Origin: Ruminococcus flavefaciens
Lineage (GTDB): Bacteria > Bacillota > Clostridia > Oscillospirales > Ruminococcaceae
DNA: 42,807 bases
Assembly (NCBI RefSeq): GCF_900108555.1
Contig: NZ_FNWV01000016.1
Coordinates: 1 to 42,807 of the forward strand
Reading direction: 5' to 3'
Position numbers and translations under genes: made by a program. Position 1 is the first letter of the stretch, and each line of letters starts with the position of its first letter. The notes under the pieces were generated by a model. The model searched no databases. It saw only the letters and a program-made list of their open reading frames with translations, and was not told where the DNA came from. This document shows, in pieces, positions 38,001 to 42,807 of this stretch.

Positions 38001-38381
38001 TCACAGTCTGATCGGCTTCTTTTCGACGATCACTTTGACATCCGCTTTTTTGACCATCAGATTGTATCCGCATTTATCTCATCTGTCAAATCCGAGCTTT
38101 TCTGCAAGCGCATAATCGCTGAGATATAATTCATATTCATCACCCGCTTCGCGGGCTATGGAAATCTTATAACCTTTATATTCCGCATAGGATTCCAGAC
38201 TGTAAGCCTCAGAAAGCTCTGTACGATCTACGATTTTTGTATACATTCCAAGATGATACAGATCAACAAATGTATCATCTATTTCATCACCAGAATTGGA
38301 GGATAATGAAATTTTACCGTTTGGCTCAAAGCCAATTCTGTGTTATTCTCCATGGTAGACTCCGTAAGTTCCACTAATCAT
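38001..38381 (-). pseudogene. Small unknown gene with two in-frame stops
   Basis: GGAGG precedes ATG 38381, and 127 codons run in one frame to TGA 38001-38003. TAA at codon 13 (38345-38343) and TGA at codon 101 (38081-38079) interrupt it. The protein would read RIGFEPNGKISLSSNSGDEI and onward, with acidic, Tyr-rich stretches like the immunity or SMI1-type proteins of polymorphic toxin loci, but I do not recognise it. Confidence 0.7.
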
Positions 38382-38430
38382 CTTGAACCTCCTGAACGAT
38401 TATTTCAATATATTTCTCATAATGACCTCG

Positions 38431-38835
38431 TTAGCCTACTGCATCCATAAGAGCTTTAAGTACAATTATTTCAAGCTTTGAAGCATCAGCAGAATATTCT
38501 TTGACTCTTTTCAAAAGGTGTTCCTTTTCGCTCTGATATAAAGATGAAAGATCCATATTTCTCAGCGAATCGACACAAGTTACAAATAATTCCCGATTTG
38601 GGGTATCGCTGAGTTTGAGGATCAGTAACAAACTGTTCCTGTTATCAATATCCGACAAGCACTCCACGCAGTGCATTTGAGCTTTTTCAGAGTAATTGTC
38701 TATCTTTTCAAACAATTCCATCCATTCCTCATCAGAAAAGCTGTTCAGCATTTCCTGAGTCTCAAAAAGCGCAACATCATACTAATAATCGTCACATGAT
38801 TTGTCGTTGATACAGATTTCAAATTCTTTGAGCAT
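38431..38835 (-). pseudogene. Small HEAT-like protein gene with an amber codon near its start
   Basis: GAAGGTG precedes ATG 38835. Seventeen codons (MLKEFEICINDKSCDDY) are followed by TAG at 38784-38782; the frame then continues uninterrupted to TAG 38431. A restart at ATG 38751 gives 106 residues. Repeated short helices (EKAQMHCVECLSDIDNRNSL; TCVDSLRNMDLSSLYQ) resemble HEAT-like immunity proteins. It pairs naturally with the broken gene at 38.0-38.38 kb. Confidence 0.65.
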
Positions 38836-39066
38836 ATATTCACCTTCAATCAGATATATAAACTTATTACATTCATTTTTCTATGTCAATATGTTTATAA
38901 TATCAGATGTCAAAAATCTTGTCAATAAAAAAGCGCCTTCATACAAAGGGGCATTATAATATTTCAATAGCTCTTGACCTATTGACACATATAAAATCCG
39001 TTTCAAATACATCGCATTAATTTTTGAAGTAATACAATAGAAAGCGATGCGATATTGAAAGGGAAG

Positions 39067-39357
39067 TGGAGCCAGTAAATTCTTATCCTTCTATATTTAT
39101 TATAGTATTTAAGCAATATATGGGAGCTGATTATATTTGAATAATCGAAACCAAATAGCTATAACAGAAATATCTTTTAATAAGAATAATTCTATTCCAT
39201 AAAAGTTTCCATACGAAAAAAGGCTATAAATAGCGCGTTACAAAACAGGTATAACTGCATTTTGCAGTAATGTGTGAAAATCAAGAATTTTTCACACAAA
39301 TAAAAGGCGATATAATGTTATGAAAGCTACAGCTCCCGTAAGGGTGCTGTAGCTTTC
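39067..39357 (+). repeat. Dispersed repeat family, copy C
   Basis: It starts TGGAGCCAGTAAAT and follows copy B through TTATTATAGTATTTAAGCAA, AGAATAATTCTATTCCA and AGGCTATAAATAG; it then lacks the GCCTGTATTTCG hairpin. It resumes at AACTGCATTTTGCAG, one TTCACACAAA, TAAAAGGCGATATAATGTTATG and a CTACAGCTCCC/GGGTGCTGTAG hairpin. The flanks (38836-39066 and 39358-39585) show no convincing gene. Confidence 0.8.
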
Positions 39358-39585
39358 GTGTAATATGTATTAACTAAAAATCTGATAATCGTTGCCGTTA
39401 TTATATTCCTCCAAGAATCCAACTAAACTGATCGACCGTTTATAAAATACTAAACATGATCAGTACTATAGGGCATCCATCTACATTTAATGATTTGCAT
39501 GATCCAATGCACAGCAATGAAAATTATCATTGGATAAATACACTTGCTGAGATAAATTATTAATGTAAATTAGAATAATATAGTT

Positions 39586-40656
39586 TCAAGGCTTATTTCT
39601 TATCCTGCTGATATTTCTTTCAAATTCACCTGAATCGAGCCACTCTGCCAGAAAGAATTGCTCCAGCATCGGGACAGTGCAGGAATAGAAACTGACGGTT
39701 TGCTGATACAGCGGGATAAGTGCAGCCGGAAGAATCATATAACCGGCTCTGAGCGAAGGGGCTATTGTCTTCGAGAATGTGTTGAGATAGATCACATTCT
39801 CATCGGAAGTCTGCGAGTAGAGCGTCTGAGGTGCAGTTCATGTCAGAGAGAATTCGGAATCGTAATCGTCTTCGATAATGACTGCATTGTGCTCCTTTGC
39901 CCAGTTCAGATACTCCTGCCTTCGTTCGGCTGAGACAGTGATATGGCTTGGAAAGCTGTTGAACGGTGTGACGTGAAGTATACCTGCTTTTGATCGTTTT
40001 AGTTCATCGGTCCGTATACCTTCACTGTCCATTGAAAGCAGCTCACAGGATGCGCCGTTGGCTGTATAGACTTCACGTATTTTTCGGTATGACGGGTTTT
40101 CCAGCGCAACTGTCCAGTCTCTGCCGAGCATCTGTATACAAAGTCCGTAGAGGTATTCCGCTCCCGAACCGATAACTATCTGCTCAGTTGTGACGTTGAT
40201 ATTCCTGTTTCTTGCAAGATATCGGCATATAGCATCACGAAGTTCAGCACAGCCGTTATTCGGCGACTTCATCAGTATGCGTTCACACTGGTCGAGTATG
40301 ACCTTTCGCAGCTTTGAAGCAACTGCCGAAAACGGTATATCCTCGTTGTGATAATCAGCAGAATTGTGTTTGGAAGTATTATCCTGCGAATAGTCGTAAA
40401 GCGGAAAGCTGTGCTCAGAAACGTACTTTACATAACATCCGCTCCTTGCACGAAGCTCACACAGCCCCTCTTCTGCGAGAAGCTGGTAGGCGTGTTCTGC
40501 TGTCACGATACTGACGCCGCTGTCACGGGCAAGCTCACACTTAGAAGGCAGACGTGTTCCCATGGGATATGCACCGTTTACAATCATGTTTCGGATCACT
40601 GAATATATCTGTATATATGCAGGCGTCTGACTGTTATGGTCTATACTGATATGCAC
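39586..40656 (-). pseudogene. pdxR: PdxR/MocR-type regulator, nonsense-mutated and truncated
   Basis: A GntR winged HTH (PSKCELARDSGVSIVTAEHAY) is fused to an aminotransferase-like domain (RNINVTTEQIVIGSGAEYLYG; IIEDDYDSEF), as in MocR/PdxR regulators of pdxST. GTG 40656 with AAGGAAG upstream is the likely start. An in-frame TGA at 39840-39838 follows EFSLT, and the same frame continues through VIYLNTFSKTIAPSLRAGYM to a stop at 39586, about 100 residues short of the family. It is the last of three damaged pdx genes. Confidence 0.85.
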
Positions 40657-40696
40657 ATCTGCACTTCCTTTCACCGAGATTTATATTACTATTATA

Positions 40697-41275
40697 TCAC
40701 TTTGCTGCTCTGTTTTCAATCATTCCGAAAAGCATCTCATACACTGCCTTATCGTCTGTCAGTTCGGGATGAAAAGCAGTAGCAAGCTGATTTTTCTGAC
40801 GCACTGCAACTATTATGTTATCATGTTCAGACAGTATCTCAACATTGTTTCCTGTCTCTGTAACATAAGGCGCACGAATAAACCGCATTGTGATATCACT
40901 GTCAGCAAATCTGTCTGTGCAGACGAAACTGCCAAGCTGTCGTCCGTATGCGTTGCGTTTTACTGTAATATCCATAGTTCCGAAACATGGCTCTTCGCCG
41001 CTGTCGATATTCTTAGCAAGCAGTATCATTCCGGCACAGGTCCCGAGAACCGGCAGTCCGCTGGCGATCTTCTATTTAAGCGGGTCAAACAGACCAAGAT
41101 CATGCAGCATCTTTCTCATAACAGTGCTTTCGCCGCCGGGAAGTATCAGTCCACCAAAAGGCTGACTGAGATCGACTGTATTCCTTATCTCAAATGCCTC
41201 CGCACCAAGTTTTTCCAAAGCGACAATATGCTCGGCAAATGCTCCCTGTACCGCAAGTACCCCTATACGCATCAT
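40697..41275 (-). pseudogene. pdxT: PdxT glutaminase with in-frame amber codon
   Basis: The frame of 193 codons starts at ATG 41275, overlapping the pdxS stop by four bases (ATGA). It reads RIGVLAVQGAFAEHI and LILPGGESTVMRKML, then TAG at codon 68 (41074-41072), then continues with the nucleophile segment LPVLGTCAGMILLAKN and the histidine part ATAFHPELTDD. PdxT supplies ammonia from glutamine to PdxS. The 67-residue truncated product lacks the catalytic cysteine. Confidence 0.9.
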
Positions 41276-41916
41276 TTGCCTCTTTCTGCCATTAAAATGG
41301 CTATTTCCTGTTCGTTTATGCCGACCATTACCTCGCCAATACTCGATGACAATTCAGCAAGCAGTTTTGCGTCTTTATAATTTGTAACAGCCTGTACAAT
41401 AGCGGCGGCACGTTTTTTAGGATCACCTGATTTGAATATTCCAGAACCTACAAACACACCCTCTGCGCCAAGCTGCATCATAAGCGCAGCGTCAGCAGGA
41501 GTAGCAACTCCTCCTGCCGCAAAATTCACAACAGGCAGTCTGCCGCTGTCGTGAACCTGTTTTACAAGCTCATAGGGTACTTGCAGACGTTTTGCCTCCT
41601 CATATAGTTCATCGTCCTGCAATGACACCACATGACGTATCTGAGAATTCATCATACGCATATGACGTACTGCCTGAACGATATCACCTGTACTGGGTTC
41701 GCCCTTTGTTCGTATCATTGATGCTCCCTCTGCAATACGTCTCAGTGCTTCGCCCAGATCTTTTGCACCGCATACAAACGGCACACGGAACTTTGTCTTG
41801 TCAACGTGATAGACATCGTCGGCAGGTGAAAGGACTTCACTTTCATCAATGTAGTCGATCTCTATTGCTTCAAGTATCTGTGCCTCTGCAAAATGACCGA
41901 TACGGCATTTTGCCAT
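41272..41916 (-). pseudogene. pdxS: PdxS lyase subunit lacking its N-terminal quarter
   Basis: The 214 residues begin exactly at [20 protein letters not shown], which lies about 75-80 residues into normal PdxS (about 290 residues). The deletion joint is in the codons just before ATG 41916 (a PVMAK remnant), and no ribosome binding site precedes it. The lysine of MAKCR that binds ribose 5-phosphate is kept, but the first beta-alpha units, with an essential aspartate, are gone. PdxS makes pyridoxal 5'-phosphate from ribose 5-phosphate, glyceraldehyde 3-phosphate and ammonia. Confidence 0.9.
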
Positions 41917-42083
41917 GACAGGATTTCAAAAACCTTATTTCTTGTTTTTTTACAGTATAGCAGAAATTGGCCTGACTGCATATACCCAGTTGCGTATTAT
42001 TTTATCATGCCAGTTCATAATGAGAAATGCTTAACATCAATGCATCACGGAGTTTGATGAGGCTTTTATGACAACTTTATAAA

Positions 42084-42110
42084 AGCCGCTGTATATACAG
42101 CGGCTGATTT
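42084..42110 (-). terminator. Terminator of the acyl-CoA synthetase gene
   Basis: The perfect palindrome AGCCGCTGTATATACAGCGGCT is followed on the minus strand by TTTTAT. Confidence 0.88.
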
Positions 42111-42117
42111 TATGTAC

Positions 42118-42807
42118 TTATGCAGTAACGATACTGTCTGCCTTGTGGAGCTTGAGCTTTTCAACGGCCTGCTCTCTCATCTTGTACTTGAGTATCTTTC
42201 CTGCTGCATTCATGGGGAATCCTTCTACAAAGTCCACATACTTAGGGCACTTGTGCTTTGCCATTCTTGCAAGGCAGAAGTCCTTTATTTCCTTTTCAGT
42301 AGCAGTCTCGCCGTCCTGAAGAACGATACAAGCCATTATCTCTTCGCCGTAATCCTCATCGGGCACGCCTATTACCTGTACGTCCTTTACCTTTGGATAT
42401 GTGTAAAGGAAGTCCTCGATCTCCTTCGGATAGATATTCTCACCGCCGCGGATTATCATATCCTTGATACGTCCTGTGATCTTGAAATAGCCGTCAGAAG
42501 AACGTCTTCTTGCAAGGTCACCTGTGTGGAGCCAGCCCTCGGGATCAATAGCTGCTGCGGTAGCTTCGGGCATCTTATAGTAGCCCTTCATAATATTGTA
42601 TCCTCTTGCTACGAACTCGCCGTCTACATCATCAGGTACTTCCTGATTTGTCTCAGGATCAACGATCTTGCACTCAACGCCGAATATAGGTCCGCCGACT
42701 GTGTTTACACGCTGTTCAAGAGTATCAGTGGTCTTGCTCATAGTAGTTGCGGGAGAAGCCTCGGTCTGACCGTAGGTTATGCATATCTCGCTCATGTGCA
42801 TCTTCTC
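42118..42807 (-). CDS. AMP-binding acyl-CoA synthetase, C-terminal part
   Basis: The frame is open to the window edge, so only the last 229 residues are visible. YGQTEASPATT is the A5-type motif of the adenylating family, GWLHTGDLA the A7 motif, GRIKDMIIRGGENIYPKEIED the hinge region, and GKILKYKMRE has the catalytic lysine (A10). These enzymes activate fatty or other carboxylic acids as acyl-AMP and then acyl-CoA. The C-terminal domain is complete. The substrate cannot be told from this part. Confidence 0.93.
   Translation of the reverse strand, partial: EKMHMSEICITYGQTEASPATTMSKTTDTLEQRVNTVGGPIFGVECKIVDPETNQEVPDDVDGEFVARGYNIMKGYYKMPEATAAAIDPEGWLHTGDLARRRSSDGYFKITGRIKDMIIRGGENIYPKEIEDFLYTYPKVKDVQVIGVPDEDYGEEIMACIVLQDGETATEKEIKDFCLARMAKHKCPKYVDFVEGFPMNAAGKILKYKMREQAVEKLKLHKADSIVTA

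Noticed and set aside
39456..39563. 35-codon rightward frame
   Set aside because: There is no ribosome binding site and no resemblance I can support, although the peptide composition is protein-like.
38001..41275. Stop-codon recoding (selenocysteine, pyrrolysine or altered code)
   Set aside because: TAA, TAG and TGA all interrupt frames here, while dozens of intact genes elsewhere use the same stops normally; deletions accompany them.

Overview
The window looks like chromosomal DNA of a gut or rumen Ruminococcus-type Firmicute (Oscillospiraceae). The reasons are two secreted proteins with ruminococcal type I dockerins plus a third, lipid-anchored protein with a half-dockerin; strong AGGAGG ribosome binding sites; TTGACA-17-TATAAT promoters; a CIRCE heat-shock operator; and many short-range Firmicute operons. 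The species is an inference, because no rRNA or tRNA gene is present.

Layout. 1-4.2 kb is the end of an integrative element: a HerA/DptH-like ATPase open at the window edge, a small HTH protein and a tyrosine integrase. 4.2-6.5 kb is a leftward operon of a PAP2-type membrane protein, an XRE membrane regulator and rsgA. 6.7-9.05 kb holds a CIRCE-controlled Hsp20, a two-helix membrane protein and gene scars, including an rlmD-like 3' end. 9.05-14 kb is a leftward operon facing a LysR gene. It encodes a small helical protein, a YcjY-like hydrolase, an acetyltransferase, a lipoprotein/cyclophilin-like/dockerin/aldo-keto reductase fusion and an FMN reductase. 14.6-16.9 kb is a secreted DUF4434-dockerin-beta-helix protein. 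17.2-21.35 kb is a second LysR module with flavodoxin, aldo/keto reductase and a DXS-like enzyme. 21.5-24.3 kb is a secreted CotH-kinase/dockerin protein.

25.2-31.8 kb is an accessory island. It starts with a truncated tetR fused to a 3' hsdS fragment, followed by two proteins I could not identify (one with a zinc-ribbon and a HEPN/DUF4145-like tail, one possibly PD-(D/E)XK-like), a small relaxase/MobC pair, a strongly structured non-coding stretch and a 541-residue ImmA/IrrE metallopeptidase. 31.9-34.2 kb is a rightward operon of an OhrR-like regulator, glutathione peroxidase, radical SAM protein and a small membrane peptide. 34.4-36.8 kb is a leftward membrane-protein operon, one gene of which is interrupted twice in homopolymers, opposite a TetR gene.

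37-42 kb is dominated by decay: a second TetR gene with a palindromic operator, two small genes with in-frame stops, and a pdxS-pdxT-pdxR locus in which all three genes are damaged. The window closes inside an acyl-CoA synthetase-like gene.

A family of dispersed intergenic repeats (near 3.9-4.2, 16.9, 24.65-25.1 and 39.07-39.36 kb) runs through the window. Each copy carries a shared 16-base core with a TATAAT hexamer followed by a hairpin, and most have short direct repeats before the core. Together with the hsdS scar and its two unknown downstream genes, this repeat family is the part most worth following up.
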